Of a stretch of DNA of 30,767 nucleotides, positions 16,800 through 23,938 are shown piece after piece. The stretch's first letter is position 1. The number at the start of each line of letters is the position of its first letter. This stretch comes from CAZOKO01 sp964580455. GTDB taxonomy: Bacteria > Desulfobacterota > WTBG01. Below the pieces are notes generated by a model. That model was not told the DNA's origin and did no database searches. It was given only the letters and a program-made list of their open reading frames with translations. Position numbers and translations under genes: made by a program. The stretch covers positions 1 through 30,767 of the forward strand of contig CAZOKO010000021.1 of assembly GCA_964580455.1 (NCBI GenBank). The letters run 5' to 3'.

Positions 16800-17726
16800 G
16801 TGAGAGCAGGTCGAAAAATAATTGATGCCCATAGTCACCTCTTGCCTGATGAGATAAGGAGCCATGCGTCTTTTTATTCGGAAGCCTGGGGAAAGATTGA
16901 GGAACAGTTAGAGGTTATGGAAAAGTTGGGTATTGATAAGTCCATACTCTCTTATCCCACAACAGATGTATCTCATAAGGGTAAATTAACTGAATTGCAA
17001 GAAGCAAAATTATATAATGAGGCGATGAGTAGGATAATAAAGAGGTACCCTGACAAGTTCTTCTTTACAGCGCTTACCCCCATATCTGATGGCAGCGTTA
17101 AGGATGGTCTGAAGTGTGCGAAGGAAGAACAGGGCGCTAAAGGGATATCGCTTGCTTCGAGCTACAGTGGTATATATCTTGATGATCAGAGATTCTATGC
17201 GATCTATGAGAGTGCCATTGATTTGGGATTTCCCATTTTTGTTCATGCTACTACCAATAAACCTATCGGATTTGATAGTGTGGAAGATCCTTTGCTTACC
17301 CCCGTTATTGAATTTCCTTTTGACCTTACCATTTGCGCAGGGAAACTGTTGATGTCAGGTACATTGGAAAGGTTTTCTGATTTAACCTTTATCTTTCCTC
17401 ATTTTGGTGGGGTTCTCCCTTTTCTTATGGAGCGGTTTGATACAACCTATACCATGCTCAGAAAGATAGGTTATGTGAGGGATTTAAAGGGTCTTCCCAG
17501 TGATCATTTGAAAAAGGTTTACGTTGATGTGAGTGGGGCAACTTCTCCGCTTATTATTAAATGTGCCCTTGAAACGTTCGGGGCTGATCACATCCTCTGG
17601 GGAAGCGATTATCCAGGTAATAGCAAGGCTTCTGAATCTATTGTAAATATCGAAGGGCTTGATATCCCGGATAGCCATAAGACTGCTATCCTTGGGAAGA
17701 ATAGCGAACGTATTGTGGAGATGTAG
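16800..17726 (+). CDS. amidohydrolase family protein (Amidohydrolase_2, decarboxylase-like)
   Basis: A 308-residue TIM-barrel metal enzyme of the PF04909 family. The metal-binding HxH is in IIDAHSHLLP (H11 and H13 from this start). Later ligands are likely the histidines in FVHATTNKP and IFPHFGG and the aspartate in LWGSDYPG. Relatives include aminocarboxymuconate-semialdehyde decarboxylase and resorcylate or 6-methylsalicylate decarboxylases, so removing CO2 from an aromatic polyketide acid is a sensible guess. The frame is open from a TTG at 16749, but that part lies in repeat sequence. The GTG at 16800, about eight bases after AAAGGA and just before the conserved IIDAHSH, is the better start. 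Confidence 0.85.
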   Translation: MRAGRKIIDAHSHLLPDEIRSHASFYSEAWGKIEEQLEVMEKLGIDKSILSYPTTDVSHKGKLTELQEAKLYNEAMSRIIKRYPDKFFFTALTPISDGSVKDGLKCAKEEQGAKGISLASSYSGIYLDDQRFYAIYESAIDLGFPIFVHATTNKPIGFDSVEDPLLTPVIEFPFDLTICAGKLLMSGTLERFSDLTFIFPHFGGVLPFLMERFDTTYTMLRKIGYVRDLKGLPSDHLKKVYVDVSGATSPLIIKCALETFGADHILWGSDYPGNSKASESIVNIEGLDIPDSHKTAILGKNSERIVEM

Positions 17727-17727
17727 G

Positions 17728-18978
17728 ATGGTATCGAAGGAGAACGCTCAAAACTGGAATGGAAAACCGAAAATAGCTATTATCGGCGGTGGGATTGCAG
17801 GCCTTGCTGCTGCCTATCATTTGCAGAAATATGATCTTGATAGCACTGTCTATGAAAGAAGACCTGAGGTCGGCGGCAGGTTTTCTACGCTGGAGATTGA
17901 GGGAGTTTATATCAATCGTGGTGCTTTGATGTTTTCTCTCAGGTTCAATCCCTGTTTCTCAGAGATGATTCATGAACTTGGCATTGAGTATGAACAGCTG
18001 GAAACATCCAGGTTTGCCCTGCAGGATGGTGACCGCCTTATACCATTAGATCAGTGGTCTATCTTTAAGAGCGGCCTGTTTAGCCTGTCAGATTTCTTAA
18101 AGTGGTTTCGTTTAAAAAGGCTCCTGCGTTCACTCAATTTTGATTTCACAAAGCCTGACGAAAGATTACTCAGATGGCACGAGATTTCTCTTTTGGAATT
18201 CTGCAAAAAGGAAGCGAAACTGAGCGATAAGATGATTGACTATTTTGTTCAGCCCTATTCCAGTTTTGCTTACGTTGATCCGGATGAAATTGCCGCTGAT
18301 AATGGATTATTCCTCTTAAGTTATTCTTTCACTCCCTGCTTTGCTCCTAAAAAGGGGATGGGTGAAGTGGCTCTTAAGTTAAAAAGCCGTCTGTCTGGAA
18401 GTGTTAGAGTAGATTCCCGCGTGCGAAGAGTTACCTGTGAAGAACAGAAAGGGTTTATGGTTTCAATAGAAGGAAAGGGGAAAGAAGGAGGACAGCCTGA
18501 AATTGAAGGCCCTTACGATTACTGTATATTTGCGACGGGCCAGAGAAGTGTAAACAATCTTATTCCGGAAGTGGAGTTTGAAGTATTTGCTCCTAAAACC
18601 AGAGGTGTCATTTTAGAAACTAGCACTCCTAAATATCGTCCCTTCGAACTTCTGATTTTCCCCAAGGTAGGAAATACCCATGGTGTACACGGTGGAGAGT
18701 TAAGGCACCTTCCCGATGGCCGTTCCATCTGTGGTATCTTTCTCTATCGACCTGATGGAGATTTGGGAGCGGTATTTGATAACTATAGAATTATAGAACG
18801 AGTGGGGTGGTCTCCTGCTATTCGTGTGATACCGCCTGGAGAAAAGATTGTTGATGTTACTACTAATGTAAAGAATGTCTTTATGGCAGGTGATTTTTTT
18901 AGATTCCCCGGTCATGAGCCGTGTGTTTATACGGCCAAAAAGATAGCCGGGATTATAGCTCGTGAGAGTGGCAAGTAA
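17728..18978 (+). CDS. FAD-dependent oxidoreductase (protoporphyrinogen oxidase / phytoene desaturase-like)
   Basis: A 416-residue flavoprotein. The dinucleotide-binding motif GGGIAG (20-25) is followed by the acidic strand end at VYERRPEVGGRF, the GG motif typical of amine oxidase/desaturase-type FAD enzymes. A C-terminal FAD motif, NVFMAGDFF near residue 390, closes the fold. Such enzymes desaturate or aromatise rings or saturate double bonds; in an anaerobe it would need an electron acceptor other than oxygen. A longer frame from 17659 overlaps the amidohydrolase; the ATG at 17728, one base after that gene's stop, fits the Rossmann start. The context suggests oxidation state adjustment of the polyketide or lipid product. 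Confidence 0.85.
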   Translation: MVSKENAQNWNGKPKIAIIGGGIAGLAAAYHLQKYDLDSTVYERRPEVGGRFSTLEIEGVYINRGALMFSLRFNPCFSEMIHELGIEYEQLETSRFALQDGDRLIPLDQWSIFKSGLFSLSDFLKWFRLKRLLRSLNFDFTKPDERLLRWHEISLLEFCKKEAKLSDKMIDYFVQPYSSFAYVDPDEIAADNGLFLLSYSFTPCFAPKKGMGEVALKLKSRLSGSVRVDSRVRRVTCEEQKGFMVSIEGKGKEGGQPEIEGPYDYCIFATGQRSVNNLIPEVEFEVFAPKTRGVILETSTPKYRPFELLIFPKVGNTHGVHGGELRHLPDGRSICGIFLYRPDGDLGAVFDNYRIIERVGWSPAIRVIPPGEKIVDVTTNVKNVFMAGDFFRFPGHEPCVYTAKKIAGIIARESGK

Positions 18979-18982
18979 AGGA

Positions 18983-19744
18983 ATGGAGAAAAGAATGGAG
19001 ATGAAAAAAGAGGTACACTTTAGTGCAAAGGACATGCTGGAGATGATCCAGATGAAGCCCGGGGCTATCGGGGAATATACCATTATGCCTGGACCTGAAG
19101 AGAGGTTGCAAGCCATTGTTGCAAAGCTTAAGAATCCGGCTGAGGATTTTGTTTACATGGACTACCATATGTACACAGGTTTCTATAAAGGAACAAAGGT
19201 TTCCACACTTAATGGAGGTCTCTATAGCCCAGACAGTGCCATTATGGGAGAGCTGATATGTACTGCGGGAACAGGGCATATTATTAGGACAGGTTCCTGT
19301 GGTGCTTTGCAGGAGGATATCTCCATTGGTGATCTGGTTATTGTGACTGGATCGGTAAGAGGTGAGGGGACTACTCCCTACTACGTACCGGAAAATTTTT
19401 CTACGGTTTCTGATATAAAAGTAACCAACGCCCTCATCAAAGCTATAGAGAAAGCAGGGATCAAATACCATCTGGGCACCGTATGGACTACAGATGCATT
19501 ACTTAGAGAGACTAAAGAGCTGGTTGAGAAGATGAGAAGGCTCAAGGTTAAGGCAGTAGACATGGTTTCAGCCAGTATTCTCACGGTTGCCCAGCTTTAT
19601 GAAGTGAGAGCAGGAGCTATTCTGGCAGTAAGTGACAACCTCATCACTGGAGAAATAGGCTTCATTGATCCCAAATATTACGAAACTGAAGCAGCAATGA
19701 TTGATATTGCTCTTGAAGCTGTGAAGATTATGGATGAAAAATAG
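18983..19744 (+). CDS. nucleoside phosphorylase family protein (PNP/UDP type)
   Basis: A phosphorolytic enzyme of the PNP/uridine phosphorylase family, about 250 residues. Visible motifs are LYSPDSAIMGEL (close to the family signature with S-P-S and E-L), the phosphate loop RTGSCGAL and SDNLITGE with the catalytic aspartate. The ribose-binding E-M-E motif is altered to DMVSAS, suggesting a changed sugar pocket. It would release base and give a ribose-1-phosphate or 5-deoxy or methylthio analog, feeding the MtnA-like isomerase that overlaps its 3' end. Starts at ATG 18983, 18995 and 19001 are all possible; GGAG six bases before 18995 favours that one. Exact nucleoside not readable. Confidence 0.85.
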   Translation: MEKRMEMKKEVHFSAKDMLEMIQMKPGAIGEYTIMPGPEERLQAIVAKLKNPAEDFVYMDYHMYTGFYKGTKVSTLNGGLYSPDSAIMGELICTAGTGHIIRTGSCGALQEDISIGDLVIVTGSVRGEGTTPYYVPENFSTVSDIKVTNALIKAIEKAGIKYHLGTVWTTDALLRETKELVEKMRRLKVKAVDMVSASILTVAQLYEVRAGAILAVSDNLITGEIGFIDPKYYETEAAMIDIALEAVKIMDEK

Positions 19745-20768
19745 GATGGAACTTCCTCCCTTGGCCTGGTCAGTATATATCAAAGATGATAAGGTTTTCA
19801 TCCTGGATGAGACAAAACTTCCAGAAGAGAAGGTGTATATTGCTGTAGAAAATTATCTGGAAGCAGCTAAAGCAATAACCGAGATGAAAACCAGGGCTTT
19901 TGGCCAGGTTTTAACGGTGTTTTATACTTTCCTTTTGACAGTAAGGCACAACAGGGGAGAAAAGGCTGAAGTGATTCTCCCCAGGTTGAAAAAGGTAGGC
20001 GGGGCTCTTGAAAGTGCCCGCCCCACATTTGCCTTTAAAGATTTGAATAAGAAAATTCTGGGATGGGCTGAAAGAGCCAGGGAGGAAGGGGAAGATATCC
20101 CTTCTTTCGTAGAAGATGAAATCCTTGCCTTCCTCGATAATCTCAAAAAGATGCGTTTAAGAAGAGCAGACTATGCTGCTTCGCTCATTAAAGATGGAGA
20201 GGCTCTTCTGACTCACTGTAATGTGAGTGGTGAGATGGTTTTAATCGGCAGGGCATGTAGGGAAGCAGGAAAGAGAATATGTTTCTACGCTACAGAAACC
20301 AGGCCATATTTTCAGGGGAGGTTGACCTCCTGGGAACTGGCTGAAGATGGTTTTGATGTGACCCTGCTGCCGGATAATGCAGTGGGGAGCCTTATTTCAG
20401 AATGTTACTGTCAACTGGTGATGGTAGGGTCGGACCGTGTGGCTTTAAACGGGGATGTAGTAAATAAGGTGGGAACCTTTCAACTGGCAGTAGCTGCAAA
20501 AACATTTCATATTCCTTTTTATGTGCTGGTTCAGGAACCTGGCAGTACTGCCAGTGGGGAGGAGATTCCTATTGAGGAAAGAGATGTCAGGGAACTTCTC
20601 TATTACAAAGGAAGGCAGTTGTATCCGGAAAAGGTGGGTGGTTATTACCCTGCCTTTGACCTCACTCCTGTTAGCTATATCACTCGTTTAATTACTTTTG
20701 GAGGCATCATTAATCCCGGGGAGCTTCCTCAGGGGTGGAAAAAGGTTCAGGGAGGGATGAAAAATTAA
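19734..20768 (+). CDS. MtnA-like aldose-1-phosphate isomerase (eIF2B family)
   Basis: A 344-residue member of the eIF2B-alpha/methylthioribose-1-phosphate isomerase family. It converts a 5-substituted ribose-1-phosphate to the ribulose-1-phosphate. The opening resembles MtnA (LAWS...ILDETKLP). The catalytic cysteine (C162, HCNVSG) and aspartate (D234, GSDRVALNGDVVNKVGT) are both present. The usual MtnA segment MKVRGAP-IG is changed to MKTRAFGQ (51-58), so the phosphate or 5'-substituent site may differ. The gene overlaps the phosphorylase end by 11 bases (ATG 19734; ATG 19746 also possible). This fits a short salvage route for 5'-deoxyadenosine or methylthioadenosine; ribose-1,5-bisphosphate isomerase is a less likely alternative. 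Confidence 0.8.
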   Translation: MKNRMELPPLAWSVYIKDDKVFILDETKLPEEKVYIAVENYLEAAKAITEMKTRAFGQVLTVFYTFLLTVRHNRGEKAEVILPRLKKVGGALESARPTFAFKDLNKKILGWAERAREEGEDIPSFVEDEILAFLDNLKKMRLRRADYAASLIKDGEALLTHCNVSGEMVLIGRACREAGKRICFYATETRPYFQGRLTSWELAEDGFDVTLLPDNAVGSLISECYCQLVMVGSDRVALNGDVVNKVGTFQLAVAAKTFHIPFYVLVQEPGSTASGEEIPIEERDVRELLYYKGRQLYPEKVGGYYPAFDLTPVSYITRLITFGGIINPGELPQGWKKVQGGMKN

Positions 20769-20790
20769 AAAGCACCTGCTCCTTTTCGGT

Positions 20791-21237
20791 ATGCCGGGAA
20801 AGGATTTTGCGGAGTTCTTAACTGAACGCTATCCTGCTGAAGGCTGGAGTCTTTTATGTGCAGAAAGCAGACCCAGTGAAAACATTATAAACGATAGTCT
20901 GATGGAACTTACCTCCAGGGGGTATGAAACTACCATAATCTCCGATAACATGATCGGATTTACTTTGTCTAAGAAAAAAGTGGATCTTGTATTTATCTAT
21001 TACCATTGGATAAATACAAATTCTGTCTATTGTCAGGGAGGCTCTCTCTTAACAGCAGTTTTAGCTAAAGAGCTGGGAATCCCCTGTCATATTTACCCAA
21101 CTGACTACAGTGTTAAGACTGCGGACAATGGTCATTCAATCTGTTTTGCTGGTGATAATATAGTCCCCAAAGGGGTTAAAAGCTTTGTTCAGCAGATGGA
21201 AAAAGTGCCACTGAGCTATATTGCAAAAAGGTGGTAA
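20791..21237 (+). CDS. short eIF2B/MtnA-like paralog, catalytic residues absent
   Basis: A protein of 148-157 residues that aligns with the C-terminal half of the upstream isomerase. LLCAESRPSE matches CFYATETRPY, TIISDNMIGF matches TLLPDNAVGS, and LTAVLAKELGIPCHIYP matches QLAVAAKTFHIPFYVLV. The half with the catalytic cysteine is missing, and the stretch that should hold the aspartate reads FIYYHWINTNS. It is therefore a probable non-catalytic partner or regulatory subunit, as occurs among eIF2B subunits. No ribosome binding site precedes the ATG at 20791. GGAGGG at 20751-20756 is seven bases ahead of an in-frame ATT (20764) that would add nine residues and overlap the isomerase stop; ATT initiation is rare. 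Confidence 0.65.
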   Translation: MPGKDFAEFLTERYPAEGWSLLCAESRPSENIINDSLMELTSRGYETTIISDNMIGFTLSKKKVDLVFIYYHWINTNSVYCQGGSLLTAVLAKELGIPCHIYPTDYSVKTADNGHSICFAGDNIVPKGVKSFVQQMEKVPLSYIAKRW

Positions 21238-21410
21238 GGAACAGGATACAGGATGTTAATTTATTTTATTTTTTTTGCTTAGTGTATTTTCGTGGACTGG
21301 TTATAATTTTTCGATATTCTGATTTACTTGCTAGACTAAATATCTTTGATCATGACTCATGTATCATGCATCTTGAATCGTGTATCATGCATCGTGGATC
21401 ATGGATCATT
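21238..21410. repeat. dispersed repeat A, copy 3, in the isomerase-aldolase gap
   Basis: A left piece (21238-21255, GGAACAGGATACAGGATG) and a longer right piece (21348-21410), made of ATCATGCATCTTG and ATCGTGGATCATGG words, flank about 90 bases of AT-rich sequence. They match the repeats at 7295-7483 and 10440-10526. The aldolase frame stays open through this region, but nothing in it looks like protein. Confidence 0.65.
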
Positions 21411-21425
21411 TTGACAAGAGGCTTT

Positions 21426-22430
21426 ATGAATTCTGACAAAATCAAAAAATACCAGAAAGAAATTATAAAAATCGGAAGAGAAGCCTATCAGAAAGGTCTG
21501 GTTGTTGCCTGTGGGGGTAATTTGAGTGTCCGGTTGAGTTCAAAAGAATTTTTAATGACTGCCCATACGGCTGCACTAGGTTTTCTTAAAGACAAAGATT
21601 TTTTAGTCATGGACCTTAAGGGGAAGGTAGTCAAGGGAAAGGGTAACCCCTCAACCGAGACTAAACTCCATACAGCCGTCTATCAAAACACTGAAGCCAA
21701 TGCAGTAGTGCATCTTCACCCCCCCCACACCAATGTTCTGGCTATTGCGGGAGTAGGACTAAAACCGATGACTTTTGAGTCTGCCCTTTTTCTGGGTAAT
21801 AATATACCCATTGTTTCCCAGGATAGTCCCTCTGTGACCAAGCTGGAGGGTGTGATTGAAGCCTTAAAGCTCAGTAACATTATTATACTTAAGGAGCATG
21901 GTACAGTAGCTGTCGGGAATGATTTATGGGAGGCATTCTTTCTGACGGAGATTTTAGAAGAAACAGCGATGATGACCTACTTGAGCAAAACTCTTGGGGC
22001 ATCGAAAGTGGAAGTAGAGAAAGTGGTTTCTTTGAAAGAAGAGATACAGATAAAATATCCTGCTTTTTCAAAGGAGCATATTGAAAGGATAGTAGATCTT
22101 GTTAATCAGGATGAGGAAGCGCAGCGATTGGGGAAATCTACTCACCTCACCGTTAAATATGCCATCAGGTTGGTTGATAACGATCAGGTTTACAACTTCC
22201 ACTTTGTCGAGGGAAAGATAGTCAAGGTGAGCAATGATGAAGATGCAGATTTTATTCTAACAGGTAAAAAGCAGCAGTGGATTGCCGTTTTCAATGGCCT
22301 TATTGATCCCTTTGCTGCCACTACTCAAAAAAAGCTTAAGCTGCAAAAAGGAAACATTGGGGACCTGTCCAGATGGTATCCCCCCTTCTATAGAATATTC
22401 AAATTGTGGAAGAATGCTCCTGTAGAATGA
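21426..22430 (+). CDS. class II aldolase fused to SCP2 sterol-carrier domain
   Basis: A 334-residue two-domain protein. Residues 1-190 are a zinc-dependent class II (fuculose-phosphate/ribulose-phosphate type) aldolase: metal ligands H96 and H98 (HLHPPH) and H158 (KEHG), general acid/base E78 (STETKLH) and an N-terminal GGNLS phosphate loop. It would split a ketose-1-phosphate into DHAP and an aldehyde. Residues about 225-334 match the SCP2 lipid-binding fold: a strand pair around NFHFVEGKIVKV, then ADFILTG, FNGLIDPFAA and KLKLQKGNIGDL. The pairing suggests a hydrophobic substrate or product. The frame is open from GTG 21231, but that part is repeat; ATG 21426 follows AGAGG. Its stop overlaps the dehydrogenase start (ATGA). 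Confidence 0.87.
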   Translation: MNSDKIKKYQKEIIKIGREAYQKGLVVACGGNLSVRLSSKEFLMTAHTAALGFLKDKDFLVMDLKGKVVKGKGNPSTETKLHTAVYQNTEANAVVHLHPPHTNVLAIAGVGLKPMTFESALFLGNNIPIVSQDSPSVTKLEGVIEALKLSNIIILKEHGTVAVGNDLWEAFFLTEILEETAMMTYLSKTLGASKVEVEKVVSLKEEIQIKYPAFSKEHIERIVDLVNQDEEAQRLGKSTHLTVKYAIRLVDNDQVYNFHFVEGKIVKVSNDEDADFILTGKKQQWIAVFNGLIDPFAATTQKKLKLQKGNIGDLSRWYPPFYRIFKLWKNAPVE

Positions 22431-23938
22431 TAGAGGATAAAAATTTGACTGATAAGAATTATAAGATGTGGATTGGTGGAAAGTGGTGTGAAGGTGAGTC
22501 AAAGGAATGTTTAGAAAGCATCAATCCTGCAAACTCAGAAGTTAATGGTCTCATCCCCCGTGGTAAAGCACCTGATGCCAAAAAGGCAATACAGGCTGCG
22601 AGAACCGCTTTTGATAAGGATGAGTGGCCTGAGATGAGCTATCAGGATCGGGGAGAAATCCTTCGGCAGATTGCTCAGCTCATCAGGGAAAATGCTACTC
22701 AACTGGCAAGGCTTGAGACGCTTGATAATGGAAAGCCTGTAAAAGAGAGCACACTAATAGATATCCCAGCCGCCGCCGACACCTTTGAAGGTTTTGCAGG
22801 TATGGCCTGCGAGCTTAAAGGGGAAACTATTCCTGTTAATGCACCTGTCATGAGCTATACCTGCTACGAGCCGGTAGGTGTTGTTGTTCAGATTATTCCC
22901 TGGAATTACCCCCTACTGATGGCTGCGTGGAAACTGGCGCCTGCTCTTATTACAGGAAACACGGTTGTACTTAAACCCTCGGCACTCACTTCACTTACTG
23001 CTTTGGAATTAGCAAAACTGATGGAGGAGACAGATCTGCCAGCTGGGGTAGTAAATGTTGTTACAGGTCTTGGCTCTGAGATTGGAGGAGAATTAACCTC
23101 TAACCCTCAGGTGGATAAGATTGCTTTGACAGGGAGCACCGAAACAGGCCGTGAGATTATGAAACAGGCTTCCTCTCACATAAAGAAGATAGCCTTAGAA
23201 CTGGGAGGGAAATCCCCCTCAATTGTTTTAAAAAGCGCTGACCTTGAAGCTGCTCTTAATGGAATACTGGCAACCATCTTCCTTAACCAGGGCCAGATGT
23301 GCGTTGCCGGTTCCAGGCTGCTTATTCAGGAAGATATTCATGATGTATTTATTGAAGGATTAGTTGAGAGAACCAAAAAGATCAAGTTGGGAAACGGCCT
23401 TGATCCTGAGACCATGATGGGTCCATTAATTTCCAGGGAACAACAGGAGAATGTATTGAGTTATATCTCCTCTGGTATTGAAGAAGGAGCAACACTATTA
23501 ACAGGTGGTGAGGTGTCTGAAGGTGATGATTTCAAGAAAGGATTTTTTGTCCAGCCCACTATCTTTGATAATGTTGATAATAAAATGAAGATTGCTCAGG
23601 AAGAAATCTTTGGACCGGTACTTTCAGTAATCACCTTCTCAACAGTTGAGGAAGCCATCGAATTGGCCAATGCTACTTCCTACGGTTTGGCAGCAAGTAT
23701 CTGGACCAGGGACATCTATCAGGCTCATCACATTGCCCGGAAAATAAGAGCCGGCACTATCTGGATTAATACCTACGGCACTTTCTTTAATGAGGTCCCC
23801 TTCGGAGGTTATAAGGAGAGTGGCTTGGGAAGGGAGCTGGGCAAAGCAGGTCTTATGGAATATACAGAATTGAAGAGTGTCAGTATAGACTTGTCACCAG
23901 ACGAAAAATCTTTAATTACAAAGTGGTATGGGTTCTAA
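22427..23938 (+). CDS. NAD(P)-dependent aldehyde dehydrogenase
   Basis: A 503-residue member of the ALDH superfamily with the complete catalytic set: N160 (IPWNYP), E258 (LELGGKSPS) and the nucleophile C292 (NQGQMCVAGSR). The C-terminal part has the usual EEIFGPVL and PFGGYKESGLGRE segments. It oxidises an aldehyde to the acid. Coupled by a 4-base ATGA overlap to the aldolase, it most likely removes the aldehyde that enzyme makes: acetaldehyde from 5-deoxyribulose-1-phosphate or methylthioacetaldehyde from the methylthio sugar. Betaine-aldehyde-type sequence does not fix the substrate. A GTG 21 bases upstream gives a longer frame but is less likely. It is the last gene before a 320-base repeat-rich gap. 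Confidence 0.92.
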   Translation: MIEDKNLTDKNYKMWIGGKWCEGESKECLESINPANSEVNGLIPRGKAPDAKKAIQAARTAFDKDEWPEMSYQDRGEILRQIAQLIRENATQLARLETLDNGKPVKESTLIDIPAAADTFEGFAGMACELKGETIPVNAPVMSYTCYEPVGVVVQIIPWNYPLLMAAWKLAPALITGNTVVLKPSALTSLTALELAKLMEETDLPAGVVNVVTGLGSEIGGELTSNPQVDKIALTGSTETGREIMKQASSHIKKIALELGGKSPSIVLKSADLEAALNGILATIFLNQGQMCVAGSRLLIQEDIHDVFIEGLVERTKKIKLGNGLDPETMMGPLISREQQENVLSYISSGIEEGATLLTGGEVSEGDDFKKGFFVQPTIFDNVDNKMKIAQEEIFGPVLSVITFSTVEEAIELANATSYGLAASIWTRDIYQAHHIARKIRAGTIWINTYGTFFNEVPFGGYKESGLGRELGKAGLMEYTELKSVSIDLSPDEKSLITKWYGF

